Source: Blattamonas nauphoetae (Eukaryota; Preaxostyla; Oxymonadida). Taken from it: a stretch of DNA of 64,000 nt. The notes under the pieces were generated by a model. That model was not told where the DNA came from, searched no databases, and saw only the letters and a list, made by a program, of their open reading frames with translations. Below are positions 45,001 through 57,433 of the stretch, in pieces (the first letter of the stretch is position 1; every line of letters starts with the position of its first letter). The position numbers were made by a program, and so were the translations under genes. The stretch spans positions 62,001 through 126,000 of the forward strand of contig JARBJD010000080.1 in assembly GCA_033064195.1 (NCBI GenBank), in the 5' to 3' direction.

Positions 45001-47290
45001 CGAACAACTGTCAGAGACGACCGATCATCTGGAGATGGATGAGAACACACAGATTCCCAACACGACATCTGAGTCGGCACAGCCTCTTGGCCTCTCCTCC
45101 TTCGTCACACCTTCCGACTATCGACCCAAACCGCTTCTCGGAATTGGATCGGTCAGTCAGGTGAACTCCATCCCTGGCCAAACATTTGTACCGACGAACC
45201 AGTTCGATATGAAGCGGAACAGCCTTCTTAGCACGAATCAGTTTGATTTCAAACGAAACAGTCTTCTCAGTCTGAATCAATCGACTCCACAAAGCATTTT
45301 CAGCACGAATCAGTCGATGCCACAGAGTGTCTTCAGCGTCAGTCAATCAACCCCACAAAGCATATTTAGCACAAATCAATCAATGCCACAAAGTGTCTTC
45401 AGCATGAATCAATCAACCCCGCAAAGTGTCCAATCACCGGGAACGAATCCGAATGATTTACAATCACCTCCGACACAATCGTTCGCTGACAATCTCTCAC
45501 CGGAACAATCAATTTTCGCAACACAGTTCCCAGGCCAGACAACATCGATCTTTCAGAACCAACCAGGAATGATGGGTGGAGTGGGACTGGACAGCCCACT
45601 GCCCCAGTTCCAGATGGGAATGAACATGGAACAACAGAAGAAGATGGAAGCGAAGACGAAGAAACAGGAAGAGAAGAAGAGGAAAGCGGAGGAAGAAGAG
45701 AAAAAACGAAAGTTGGAAGAGAAACAGAAAAGGGAGCAAGAAGCGAAAAGAAAGAAAGATGAAGAAGCCGCTCTGCTCGCATCAGGCCAAGCATCAGAAG
45801 CTCAGAAAGGGTACATCCGAGACGTGATCAAAGACGAGAAGTGGGTCGAGAAAATTGAGAAGGATGTGCAAAATCTGACCCAAATGCATCTCAATCTCCC
45901 CTCTCCTCTCTCCACAGGAATTGTGGTGAACATCATGTTGAGCATGGGACTTGGCCTTGTGATTCTGATCTCTCTTGTTGTCGTCGCGATTGTGATGGTC
46001 AATCAATTCAACAGATCAAATGTCAACATCACAATGAGTGGAATGAGAACCTCCATTCTCTCCCTCATCGAATTCCTCAATCTCCGCATCCTCTTCCCCG
46101 ACAGCCACCTCGTCCCATTCGACGATAAAATCGACTTCTCCCGCTCCACCAACCCTGTCTGCACAGGCTTCCAGTTCCTCTCAGACGACGTCGATGAGCT
46201 CTATCCGCTTCTCGTCAAGTCTTCGGCCTATTTCCAACAACTCCATTCTGCCACACATTACGGCGATTCGGAATATGCCTTTGCGAACGATTCTTATTAC
46301 GACAACGTGCCAACAACCAGATTGTCGACAAAGGAGAACGAAGCAACACTTCTGCAGAACGGTAATTGCTTCATGGAACCGTCTGAGGAAGAATTCTGTT
46401 CGAATGAATCGCGAATTTTCAACTTCAACTTTCCGATGTATGGATTGTCCACTCTGATCTCGCAGATGAGACTGTACATTTGGATGATGAAATTTGAGCT
46501 TCACGAGGTGGATGTCAATGGCACAAGCTTGTACACCGAATTGCATCACATTCCACGGTATTTGGGATCAGCTATCAGATACGATTTGCGGAGTGGTGTG
46601 AACAGACTCACTAATGAGATTCTCGCCACTTCACAGCAAGATGTCACAACCACAGTGACGCTTCTGACAGTTGGAACAGTCGTGGGATCGTTTTTGTTTA
46701 TCATGGCGTTGATTATCTTCACATGGCAGTGGTTGAATCGAGTGATGATGAACAACGAAGAAAGCGTGAAGCTTCATCAGCTCCTTCCAGTCTCGCACGA
46801 GGAGAGATCGATGGAACTTCTCCCATCCATGCAAATCGGCCTGCCTGCCCTCGATCAGGGCAGAATGAAGATTATTGATGCTGCACTGAGTGTGTTGGAA
46901 TCGCTGGATAAACACGAGAAGCCAGAGTCCCTCAACAATCATCTCGATTACTTGATGATCACAACCACTCAAATCTTCACCGAAGAAGAGACAGAAATGG
47001 AAAAACGAGATTATGAACACCTGGAGGATCATACACGGGAACACATTCTCATTCGACAGCGACTTTCTTTTGTGATTGATGAAATTCGAAGGAATCACCT
47101 TCCCACAACCAAAATTGCCATTCGGAGCTTAACAAGACTCTTCGATCGACACTTCATTGACGACGATGTTCAGTTTGGACACACCATCCCACAACACGAG
47201 AAGATGATGGTGGGACACGACCAGGAGCATTTCGAGGAAGCTGTTCAGGAAGTTGGAGAACTTGGTGAACCTGGACAGGACGCAACGTAA
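42021..47290 (+). CDS. TmcB-like multi-pass membrane protein (three exons, about 1724 aa)
   Basis: Exons 42021-42146, 42199-42318 and 42362-47290. The two introns (52 and 43 bp, GTATCT...TTAG and GTATGA...TTAG) keep frame, and spliced text reads smoothly (PLSKQ/TKHPNLAW, QSLLST/SVNFVDLA). The N-terminal ~350 residues hold several membrane spans. Residues about 400-590 carry the helical TPR/HAT-like block (HFHYANFLTHF, KAQSVYRTARMSNPSW, ARKIYEDQLNTHPQS) typical of Tiny macrocysts B/C proteins. Further spans lie near 655-685, 876-903, 1266-1296 and 1511-1540, enclosing two predicted extracellular regions. Between are an STPQSIFSTNQS-type repeat tract (about 1030-1105) and a Lys/Glu coiled coil (about 1170-1220). 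A sensory or scaffold role is inferred from the family; no enzymatic domain is seen. Confidence 0.8.
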
Positions 47291-47622
47291 GAAACCCTTT
47301 TTATCCATTGTATCTCCGTTTAACTTGTTCTGTTTATATTTCGTCTGATTGTTATCAGCTTCTGTACTAATGTTTGCCCAATCGTGACTGAGGAATCGAT
47401 CCGACCCATAAAGCTGATTTTGGAGAATGATTCTCATAGAACTGCCTTAAAAGAAAACGACATAACCGAAATGTGAGAACGAAACGAAAAGCATGACTTC
47501 AGCTGCGAAGCCCATGATTTAATGTACAAAAATAGCGATGAAAGGGCGCTCCAAATGAAGATTCCGTGTTGAACGCAATTGAGATTATCTGAAGTTCTCG
47601 AGATTTTCGAAACAGAATCTAT
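47291..47622. other. Intergenic space between convergent genes
   Basis: About 330 bp separating the stop codons of the TmcB-like gene (+) and the pseudokinase gene (-). It would hold both 3' ends. I see no gene or structured element. Confidence 0.5.
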
Positions 47623-50600
47623 TTAAAACAATAAGCACGAACACTCACTTCTTCGTGGCTGTGGACTCGCTACAACATTTCGAGGAGAAAATGGTTGGTT
47701 TGAGTGAGAAGGTGAGACGTCGACTTCTGATCGAACGTCAAGTTCAGCTGGAGGCGGAGACACAGCACGAATGAAGAGTAATTCGTGAACTAAACGAGGG
47801 CTCTGTTGGGAGTCATTAGAAATTGATGGTGGGATGTTGGAAGAATGAATAGAAAGTGAGACTTCGCTGTCCTTTTCCAACACCTCCGCATGCTTCTCTC
47901 CTTTCGTCGTCAGTCCGAATGCGGGTGCTCCCATCACATGTCGACTCGTGAATGGCTGGAGCTGGGAAGCTGATCGGGTCGAGAATGGGCTGTGGTCCGC
48001 GTTTGTCTCGCTGAGTTGGTCACACAGTGAGATTCGGTCAAGACAGAACGATTTCTGGGATTCTGATTGTGGGAATGAGCGTCGCTTGTGGAAGAGAAGT
48101 GTCGTGTCCCCTGAGAGCAACTTGGAAGGAGAGTGCAGGTAGTTGTTTGTCGGAGAATCTTGGAAACTGAGTGAAGGGACACTTGGGTGTGGGAACGTCG
48201 AATGGAGAAGTGAGATTGAGAGTGTGTTTTTCTCACCAAATCGTCCATTCTCGTCTTGTCTATTGTTCAAAGTGGGAGGGGTAAATACAGAAAAAGTGGA
48301 TTGGGTCGGGGAGGCTTGGAAGATGATCTCTTCCTCAGTTTCGACTGAGCCGAGTGAGACGATGTCTGTTGCGTCGTCGTCGCTTTCATAATCGTCATGC
48401 TTTGGTGGATCTGACGGTTGTGGTTGGGTGATGGCCTGTTCAAATGATCTCCGCTTCATCACGTCATGAGTGTGTCCAAAGTGAGGAGAGAAAGGAGCGG
48501 AGAGATGTGGGGATGAGAAAGAGCGGGTGAGACCGTCCACAACAGTTCTCTTCTCTTCTGCATTATTCTCTCCCAACACTCTCCCTTCCTCCACTGTTCC
48601 ATGTTCAGTCACATCCAAAGGTCCCAATCCTGTCGGCGGAATCACCATCGATGTCGCCCTTTCATGATGAGAGGACGATCCTGGACCTTTCACCACGCTG
48701 ATCTCGGGAGTGATGAGGAGTTGTGTTCTCCTGTTCCCCAACTTACTATCAGCGAAAGATCTGAAGACGACAGACATGTCGAGATGTGATTGGAAGGGAT
48801 CGCCGATGGAGAGTGTTGGGTTGGAGTCGGATAGGTCGTACAGAATCTGCGACGATCCAGCTGAGAGCATGCTTCGGTGCTTTGCGGAGAGGTGCGAAAG
48901 CGACGACGAGTTCATTCTGCCTCGGTCTCGTCGGTCTCTTGTCTTTCGGCGGCGTTGGCTCAGTAACTCCCCAATCTGCCTGCTTGTCAGATCCACACTC
49001 TCTTCGCCCATCAGACTCGTCACTGATGTCAGTTGGTCTGCCAGCGAGAGAGACGGAAGGTAACAAAACGAAGAAGCGGATGACGTTTCGAATGCGCTGT
49101 CTCGTCTGGCTAACTCAGACGAGAAACCGAGAGGGGAGAGTGTTGGGACGCTTGATAGGAGTGAGTCGTCCTTCGTACAGCATTGTGAGGATGCAGAGTA
49201 TGAGGATGAGGAGAGATGGAGAGACGACCCTGAAATTGAGAGAAAAGAGTGCAGAAGATTCTTGTTCAACGAAAGGTCAACACGGAAAGATGCATTCCCA
49301 GACAGGTCGGTGCTTCGTTCGCGAGCAATCAGGTCTGTCAGAGCTGCTTGAAGAGATGCAAAGAAAACACGATAACGAAACGCGAATGAGACGAGCGTCC
49401 AGAGACGCACTAGAAAGGGAAGGGAGGAGAACAGGGACGGCGAGACGTGTGTTGGATCGGAGGGCTGGGGAAGGGCGTGGAACGGAGACGAGGGTGAGAG
49501 TATGTCGCTGACCACTCTGAAATAGTTGGGAACAGAAGACGAGTGGGTTCCCACGCCGATTCTTCCTTCAGCCGCGTCGCTCGTCGGTGGGAGAGACAAG
49601 CGAGTCACGTCAAACAAAAGATATTCTGCAGTGTGCGAGTTCATGGCGGCAGAAACTTCGGATGAGGCTGGGAGGGTGGATGGTGGATCTCGAGGATGGG
49701 ACGAAGTGGCAGACGCGAAGAATGGGGTGAAGGAGAGCGAGGTCAGGGCAACAAGAACAGAACAGTGGAGCGGCGACTTGTTGGCAAGAGTGATGGGAAG
49801 AGTGATGTGATCTGAGGAGTGGGGAGAGGTCCACGACGTTCTGTCGAGATCCCTCCATTCCTTTTCAAAACTATGTTTTCCAGTCTCCGCTCCAGAAACA
49901 GCTGAAGTCGTTGAAATCGCTGAATCAGGTTCTGATGGCGTGTTTCGCACATCAACCACAGGATCTGGCACGAATAGAACACGAAACTGTTGTTCGACCT
50001 TTCTGCCAGCCTGATGTGGTAGTTCAGTGTTGTCATTGTTCCATTCCCCTTCTAGTCTCCACTCGCTTTCGAATGGTTCAGGTTTCATCGTTGTTGGAGG
50101 TCCTGAACTTTGTGGAGGAGAAGAAGACTGACTCCAGAGTGTGTCCACGTGGAGATAAAGTGGAGTCGGAGCGTTTTCTGGTGCATCCTCAACCGAATGA
50201 GAATGTGGTTGAGATGAGTTCGATGCTCGTTGGGTGCGATAATTCTGGGATTGTGTGGTGGTTGGCGTGAAGTCGTCATCATCAGATGAAAGTGTGAAAG
50301 AATGTGACCATCGTGCTGATTCTGGATGGTCGTCTCGTTTTTCTTGGACGCCACGAACACCCAATCCGAACGTCAGAAGGGACGATGAGGGGGTTTGGAA
50401 GAATTGAGAGTTGGGGTTCTGAAAATGGATTTGGCTGAGCAGAAGTGATGGGATCTCGAATGGACTGTTGTAATCGAAGGAGATTGACAGAGAATGAGGC
50501 GATAGTTCGCTTTGTGAAGGAGACGGGAGTTGAGGAGAGGCTCCGTTTGCTGTTCGACTTTTCTCAAGTTCCATCCATTCTGTGGTTCGATTTCGGGCTG

Positions 50601-52151
50601 GTAAAAAGATGTGGTGTGATAAAGATCCGTTGATATCATCTTGGTCTTGCCCATAAAAGACTAGGGAGGGAGAATGGGACGCCGGCGACCACGTCCGATT
50701 CTCGGTTGGAGAAGGACAAGGAAATTTTGATCTATTTTCTGATTCTTCCGGTGACAGATGCAAAATGCGTCGGATTTCGTTGAAGTCCACCTTTTCTCCG
50801 AAACGGAGGTCGGAAAGCAGTTTGAACAGCGTAACGAAGATGGATGGAGTCTGGGGCATCCTGGTTGAGTGTTGCGGAGTGCAAAATGGTTCGGTTCCAC
50901 TCACAGTAGCGTTTTTATTGTTGGGGCTTGATGCGGAGGAAAAATGCGAGAAAGTTCCAGCATCGGATGACGAGGGATTGATCGGAACAGCAATACTGAC
51001 TGAGGTGGAAGAGAGTGGATTTGTCTCCAAAAGTTGCTTCATTCCTCTCTCCCATCCAATCTTCTTCGCAAACGATTCTTCCCAAGTGTCTGTGTATGAC
51101 CAAGGAAGACGCCCAACATTCATTTCTGAGAAGAGAACAAGAAAAAACAACAATCACGAAAAAAGGAGAAAATCATCTCGAAAAGGGAGTGATACGAAGA
51201 AGAGTTGAAACGAGTGTTCAGAAGATGACTAAACACACCAAGAACGATGAAGAACCATGACCAGAGGTCATCCCTCCAACTCTCCTTCTCTCCACGATGG
51301 CAATTCAGTGACACATATGCACAATGTTTTCCACATTTCGCTGAGGTTTGAGTTGGGAATGACGGTGCTGACGAGAAAGAGAGAGAATGAAGAAGGAGAT
51401 AAACGAACTTGCATTATTGAGTCGCGTTGCGTGCGAAAAAGAAATCAAAACAAGCTCATTCTCAGCTGAACCATTATTCCGGCGAACGAAATGTTCCTGA
51501 ATCGAAGAAAGGACCACAAATCAAAAATGCGAAGAACGACAAACAGGCGAGATGTTGTTGTGCATCCAGCCAAGTTCATGCAGTGACTCAATGCAGGACA
51601 GCGTGGAGAGGGCATAGTGTTGTTGAAGAGCGACAGGAAGACGATTGTTGACCGAATGAGCGATGATCGTGCTGAGAGAAGAAGTACGAGAAATGAATGA
51701 AAACATGACGAAAATATCTCAAATGAAGAGAATGAATTTCCGAAAAAATAGGGAAATTGAAGTCACTGAAGAACACACCGTAAATTGTCATCCAAAAGTT
51801 CCATCACAAGATAGCTGTTCATTTGACTTGTTCCTTCACCAAGAAAACGTGGAAAGCAGACGTGACCTATCAGTGAAGGAAAGAGTCAAAATAGCATCGT
51901 GATAAAGAGATAATGATGATTCACAAACCATCCAGCTCTTTCAGAACGTCTGCTTCATTCGAGAGTTCACCATTCCATCCTTTCCCATTCTCAATCTTGA
52001 TTGTCACATGACTCGCTTGTGGGTTGTTGACAATTGAGGCTTCGAAGAGACAATGGGATTCAGTTTTCACAATTTCCCGAATAATCAGAAATTGACCATG
52101 AATCACATCTCCGGGATAGTGTGTCGGTAAAACTGCAGGGTCCATCCGCAA
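47623..52151 (-). CDS. CK1-like protein pseudokinase with long Ser/Pro-rich tail (six exons, about 1385 aa)
   Basis: Exons, minus strand: 52151-51929, 51866-51779, 51671-51545, 51496-51409, 51367-51239 and 51125-47623. Introns are 41 to 113 bp, all GT-AG, and every junction keeps frame. The spliced text is a CK1-type kinase fold: VTIKIENG (ATP-site Lys), ELDGHVCFPRFLGEGT, YLVMELLDDNL, IESLHELGWMHNNISP, LVLISFSHATRL, SWRDDLWSWFFIVL and MNVGRLPWSY. HRD is replaced by HNN, DFG by SFS, and the glycine loop is poor, so catalysis is unlikely. The ~1130-residue tail is rich in Ser, Pro and Thr and has no known domain. It may act as a scaffold or decoy for CK1-type signalling (inference). Confidence 0.82.
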
Positions 52152-52455
52152 AAATTACAAAAGCATGAAAGGAAAAGAAAAAAGTGGAGTCTATGGCCCT
52201 TAATATACCCAAATTTGGAGGATGTGACTCAATGAGGATTATCATCATAAGGTTGGGGTGACAATCACCATTGTAACTTAGAATCGTCTGCACAATGTAT
52301 CAGAAAACAAAATCTCGGAAAAATGTGAAAACCAATTCTCCGCGTTCGTATAGATTTTCTGCTGTTTCTGACTTTGAATCACAATTTCATGATATGCCGT
52401 ATTCAATATTCTCTCGGATGATTGCTCATCGAAGAGGCTGATGAATCAGGGATTA
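52152..52455. other. Upstream region of the pseudokinase gene
   Basis: About 300 bp between the kinase start and the pogo-type element. It is AT-rich and probably includes the kinase promoter. No gene is seen. Confidence 0.4.
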
Positions 52456-54077
52456 GTCCTTGATCAATTGGGGGTTTTTAAAAAATGGGGGGTAAATCCC
52501 CCATACGCCCCATCATTTTCATGCCAAAAATAAGTCGCATCTCCGATGCAGAAATCCTCCGTCTCGCGGGGACGGAGGAGTACCGCAACATACAACATCG
52601 TGGGGAGCGTTTCGCTCGAATTGCGTTTGATCATGGCATTCCTTTTGCGAGAGTTGGTCGCGTGGGCAACATCGGGAAACACGTTCTTGAGCGAGCAGTG
52701 AAGAATATCAAAGCAAACAGACGTTGCGGAATCGTCGGACGCCCTCCGATATTATCCGATGTGGAGCAGGAAGCAGTCGTACAGGATATCTTGAGAGATC
52801 GAGGCCAGCGAATATTTCATTCGGCTCAATCCATCAGATCTTTGGTATACTCTCTTTTTTCTCTATCTTTTTTTGATATAGTGCGAAGATCAAATCAGGC
52901 AACGTCCTGTTACAGCCACTCACCCTTCCCTCTCATCAACCTTCGGATATTCTTTCGCAAACGGAAGGAACGAAATCAGCCTAAAAAAGAGCGAACAATT
53001 CCCTCATGAGCGTTTTCGCCAAACATCCGCACAGATTATAAGACCGTGGTTCGATCATTACCTTCGATTGCGACAATTGTACATGTATCCCAATTCACTT
53101 GTTTTTAATTTAGATGAGTCTTTTGCCAATTCTGCCCCCAACCATAATGTTCTGGTAGCAGTTGAACCAGACGACCCACGGCCCATTGTCCCCCAAATAC
53201 CCCTCCCAAGCAAAACTACTTTCATCCTCACTATCGCCGCCGACGGCAAATTTTTGCCAACCATCCTCTTGGTTCCTTTTCAACAGCTTCCAGTGGAATA
53301 TGCTCCTTTCAGAGGATCAAACCTTATAATCATTTCAAATCCTCAAACTAGGATGACCAATACATTATTCCCAACGATCTTTCAAATGTATATCCTTCCA
53401 TATATGCTTCAACGAAGACAAAACATCAACCAAGAAAACTCTCGGATCCTCCTCATTATGGACGGCCTTCGCTCTCATTATGTGGCGTCGGTTCAACTGC
53501 TTTGTCAACGAAATAGCATAGACATCGCAATCCTCCCTTCACATACTACACACATGCTGCAGCCAGTCGATCAGTATGTCACGGCCACCATCAAACAAGG
53601 CCTACTGAGCTCCATCCGTCCCCAAGCACTTGCTGATGCATCACAGAAACGCACAGCCTTCATAGAGGCTTTCGACCAGGCTCTCTCAGACGGATTAAGC
53701 CCAAAAATTGTCAAAGCCTCTTTCCGCGACACAGGCCTCAATCCACCGACTATCCAGCCTGTTGCAGCAAAACTGACAGATGCCGAACTCCCCAGAAGGC
53801 TTAATCCAGCACCCGCGCGACGAGACCATTCCAGAGAAGGTCTCTGGTTCATTAGTGATCCAGATCTTCTGAGAAGATTCAACGCTCCTCCCAATCCAGA
53901 TATTCCCATAGACCCAAATGATGATGGTGCAGATGACTCGAGCGATGAAGGCGAATAACGTGACACTCTTTTTGTTTCTCAATTCACTTTTCTCATTCAA
54001 CGGTTTCAATTTTTTTTCAAATGGGTCCATCTCGGTTCTACCCCCCATTTTTTAAAAACCCCCAATTTTTTAGGGAC
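52456..54077 (+). mobile_element. pogo/mariner-type DNA transposon, apparently complete (1622 bp)
   Basis: Inverted repeats of about 39 bp (52456-52494 and 54039-54077, shared core TTGGGGGTTTTTAAAAAATG) are flanked by TA on both sides (52454-52455, 54078-54079), the Tc1/mariner-type duplication. A single transposase gene fills the interior. The insertion is intergenic, about 300 bp upstream of the pseudokinase start. TIR differences are confined mostly to the outer dozen bases, so the copy may be active or recently active. Confidence 0.88.
52521..53958 (+). CDS. pogo-type (DDE_1) transposase with a 37-bp intron
   Basis: Exon 1 52521-52844 and exon 2 52882-53958. The intron (GTATAC...GATATAG) restores frame exactly (SIRSL/CEDQIRQ), giving about 466 residues. 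The start at 52521 (MPKISRISDAE) is preferred over 52485, which lies inside the terminal repeat. The N-terminal ~100 residues are a helix-turn-helix DNA-binding region (HGIPFARVGRVGNIGKHVLE, VGRPPILSDVEQE). The catalytic triad is visible as FNLDES, LLIMDGLRSHY and MLQPVDQY, with 36 residues from the second to the third Asp. A TTHMLQP motif, typical of pogo/Tigger/jerky transposases, is present. The acidic C-terminus ends DDGADDSSDEGE. No lesion is seen, so it may be functional. Confidence 0.87.
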
Positions 54078-54297
54078 TAATTCACTCCCCCATTCAAAAG
54101 ATTATCAGAAACTTTTTAACAGTAAACTTCTCTAGCATCCACGTATCTCCACGAACATGAAATAATACAACACTCCACTGGGCATTTAGAACCATATAAC
54201 TTGTTGCTTGTCTTGTTGTCAGTTATGACATGACACGACACACTGGGCACTTCACTCGAATCAAATTCGCTAGCATCTGCCTTCTAAGAGACATATC

Positions 54298-54988
54298 ATG
54301 CGTCTTATCTGTTGTCTAATGTCCTTCTTTACAGTAATCCTTGCTGATTCGCCTGTTCGATTCACCGTAAACATGGACAACTCTCTCTGCAACAGTTCGT
54401 TTGCTTCTTGTTCGGCCTGCTGCCTGGACCATTTTTCGAGATCTCTCACCTCTTTGGAACAATTATGTCACCAAGAATGTAAAAACACTACCAACAATTC
54501 AACTTGTCTCTCTGAATGCTTAAAAGACGGTATTTTCCATCTATCTTGTATTTTACGTGCTTCTGTCTTAAGAATATACCTCTCCTCTCGCCTCACTTCG
54601 TTTCTGTCAAAACCACTGCAATGCACACCTTAAATCTCATTGCTTGTCAGCATTGCCAGATGCTCTACTAACAGACTCCTCACCCGCTCAATGGTTCTAT
54701 TCCTGTATGAACTCGTCATTTCCGGCCATTTCTGCGACAAAGTCAGTCCAAAACACCGCCCCTCAACCACCTGCTGGACTTAATTCAGACTTTGCTGATC
54801 TCGTCAGATCTGAATTTATGTCGACCAGACAAGCACCAAAATCGTCTTTTCATGAATCTCCGACTCTTTCTGATTGTCAACAGGGTTTAAATCGATGCGA
54901 GCAGATCTGTGCGCGACAGTTCACTTTTGACCGGAATTGTCCAATCGAATGCCAAGATCTCTTTCTATTATGCAAGGGAGGGTTGTAA
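54298..54988 (+). CDS. Small secreted cysteine-rich protein (two exons, 189 aa)
   Basis: Exon 1 54298-54529 and exon 2 54651-54988. The 121-bp intron (GTATTT...TTGTCAG) splits an Ala codon (CLKD/ALPDALL). The N-terminus is a clear signal peptide (MRLICCLMSFFTVILADSP). The mature protein has about 16 cysteines, many in close pairs (SSFASCSACC, CHQEC, NNSTCLSEC, GLNRCEQICARQF, RNCPIECQDLFLLC), suggesting disulphides, and several N-glycosylation sequons. No family is recognised. It is an extracellular or endomembrane protein by inference. Confidence 0.7.
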
Positions 54989-55226
54989 AACATTATCCTT
55001 GTTTTTCTGACTCTTTTTTATCGAATGAACTCTTCTTTATCATTTCAACTCGTTCACTCTGCTACCTGGAGTATGATATCGCATTATTGCTTCAAAAACG
55101 TCTTTATGTATTTTTTTCATGACAAAATCTGTCCGATACGTCTGAGAGTCTCGTCACCATTGATCATTCCCCTCATCCTCTCATTTTTCCACGATTCAAA
55201 CTCTGCAGACTCGTTTTTGATTCAAC

Positions 55227-56149
55227 ATGGATCGCCCGCCGTCTTTATTTGATCTTGATGACGATGATGATGGCACAATCGATCTATCTCTTTCTGTTTG
55301 CCATTTTGTTTGAATCAGTGCCTTCACTTCCTCTGAACATTTCTTCTGCAGTTGGTTGTACCAGAACTTAATGACGAGACCTCGTCCCTTTTTACTGATG
55401 CGTCTCTACTCATGCCACATTCGCAAAGACTCGATTCCCACTTCAAATTTCAAACGCTTTCGAATCCAAAGCAAGCATTATTCTTCCCATCAACAAAAAT
55501 GGGCCTAAATAGGTCAAGCATTCACCGATTGGGCAACGAAAATGACATCAAATCAGTCCTCGCGTTAAATCCACATCAATCACTCTTTAACTCGACCTTC
55601 ACCCTCCCTGATCCATCAACCAATTCGTCTTCTCCAGAGCTTACTCGCCTTCCATTCGTTCTTTTCCCGTCTGATCTCTCACGTTTCCCGTCAAGCAGAT
55701 ATTCATTTGGTAAATCACAAGTACCAAAAAAAAGTCAATCACCAACACTCTCTCCACTCTATCCTCGACGCCGTCGTCACAAACCCGATCTATTTCGTCC
55801 TGAAGAACATAGCATCAAGCTTCCACGCGAATCTGTGCCTGTGGCCCTCCCCAGAATCTCGCCAAGTGAGATCCCTGTTGGTGCTTACTCACGGGAGATA
55901 CATGAACCAAATGAAGACATTTCTCTCGAGAACACTCCTAAAGATTCTTTCGACGAGGAAACAAAGACATTTGTCGATCAGCTCATCCTCAAGGTTCTGC
56001 AAGGTTCAGTCCCGGATCGTGAGATCAATACAACTGTTGATCCAGCCACTTCATCTTCTCAGTTCGTCCCTACCGCTATTGAGGGGGATAAAGCTATACA
56101 AGCTCGTATCCAGACTTTGGCTGTCATCAACTCTTCGTCAGAACTCTAA
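55227..56149 (+). CDS. Hypothetical protein, Ser/Pro-rich (two exons, about 288 aa)
   Basis: Exon 1 55227-55295 encodes MDRPPSLFDLDDDDDGTIDL. A 56-bp GT-AG intron (55296-55351) joins in frame to exon 2 (55352-56149, LVVPELNDETSSLF). The protein is hydrophilic. It has an acidic N-terminus, a low-complexity Ser/Pro/Leu middle, a basic patch (PLYPRRRRHKP) that could be a nuclear localisation signal, and a helical C-terminus (EETKTFVDQLILKVLQGSV). There is no recognised domain. It lies tail to tail with the IMPACT gene. Confidence 0.6.
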
Positions 56150-56308
56150 ACGACGAATTACGGATATATCTACTGTTTCTTCATTCTATGGTCTTTATTC
56201 GTCATTTCGCGTTTCAATTCGTTCAATACGATATATAATTAACATGAAGACGAAAGAAAGAGAGTTGAGAAGAGAATGTCTTCTCCAAGATTGAATACAC
56301 ATTTGAAA

Positions 56309-57226
56309 TCAAAAGATATTCACCTTTTCTTTCCTCCTTTTTCTAAAAAAATGTTGAGGTTGTGGAGAAGACACACTTTTTCCGCTTTGGGCCTGTTCTT
56401 GGTTTAGAAAACCAAACTCCTCGAGTGCATTGCGAGTTACAACTTGAAAATCCTTAAATCGATCTGAATACAATAGTATGCCTCCAAACCACCTCGATAC
56501 ACATACAGCCACATCCCACAACTGTAGTTTCTGCAAAAGATCCAAAAGTGTTCCTCCAGCTCCGTCCTCACCGTCATCATTATAAGATTCGATTTTAGGG
56601 TCGACTAAGCGATATGCAAGAACATTATGAGTCGCTTTCGCTACCTTCTTGTCTGTGTGGAGCTCTTCGTAGAACCAATCAACGTCAGATTGTGTTTGAC
56701 ATTTCGCGACGAAACAAACAAATTTGGACTTTCTATCGAGGAGCTCAGGTCCTCTGTGGATTTCTATGTGGCGATCTGGCTCAGAAACAGGCGGTGGAGT
56801 TATTGTACGCGGTTGATTGTCGGTTGGAGTTGGAGTTTGAAGTTTCTGGTGATTTTCGAGGTATTCTTGTGTCCTGTGATATTATGTGAATGCTGATTGG
56901 AAAGAGTGATACCATTGATACCAATCAAACATAATCACATCTTGTGCGCTTTGATGGCGTGCTCTTAGTTCCATGTCGATGGCGTCGAAATCAGATTCAT
57001 TGAGATATTTCAGGTGTTTAGAGGAGGGAACTAACCGAGGAGGAGATCTCGATGGATAATCTGATGGTAGGATCACCACGAAGGTGATGTTGTTAAAAAC
57101 GAACTTCAACCAGTATTCCCGCTCTTTTGTGACGGCGTTCTGCATAATGTCCGCAGAAAACATTCCATCCTCCACAATATTCATTAATACTTCGACTTCT
57201 TCCTCTTGGCGCTCAGTGTCAGTCAT
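56309..57226 (-). CDS. IMPACT/YIH1 homologue, RWD plus IMPACT domain (two exons, 289 aa)
   Basis: Exon 1 57226-56922 and exon 2 56873-56309. The 48-bp intron (GTATCA...TATCACAG) joins MFDW to TQEYLENHQ in frame. Residues about 1-105 form an RWD domain (EEEVEVLMNIVEDGMF, YPSRSPPRLVPSS). Residues about 145-265 form the UPF0029/IMPACT fold (ELLDRKSKFVCFVAKCQTQ, KATHNVLAYRL, DDGEDGAGGTLLDLLQKL, VAVCVSRWFGGILLYSDRFK, ALEEFGFL). In yeast and mammals this protein binds GCN1 through the RWD domain and restrains GCN2, dampening the amino-acid starvation response. Length fits the family (about 260-320). The C-terminus is basic (FFRKRRKEKVNIF). Confidence 0.9.
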
Positions 57227-57433
57227 TCACTTGAGCTTGGTGTCTTTGAAAAAAAATGTTGAGTTTTTTGGAGTGAGTCGCCAAAACAGGAGGAGAAACT
57301 CAGTCTGCCTCACGATTCACTTGAAAAATCAGAAAATAGTTGTAAAACCTGATAAACTCTTCCTCTCAAATGAAAAACATATCGAATGGATGATGAACGA
57401 AACAGCAATGACACAGTTGCGTGTGGATGTTCT

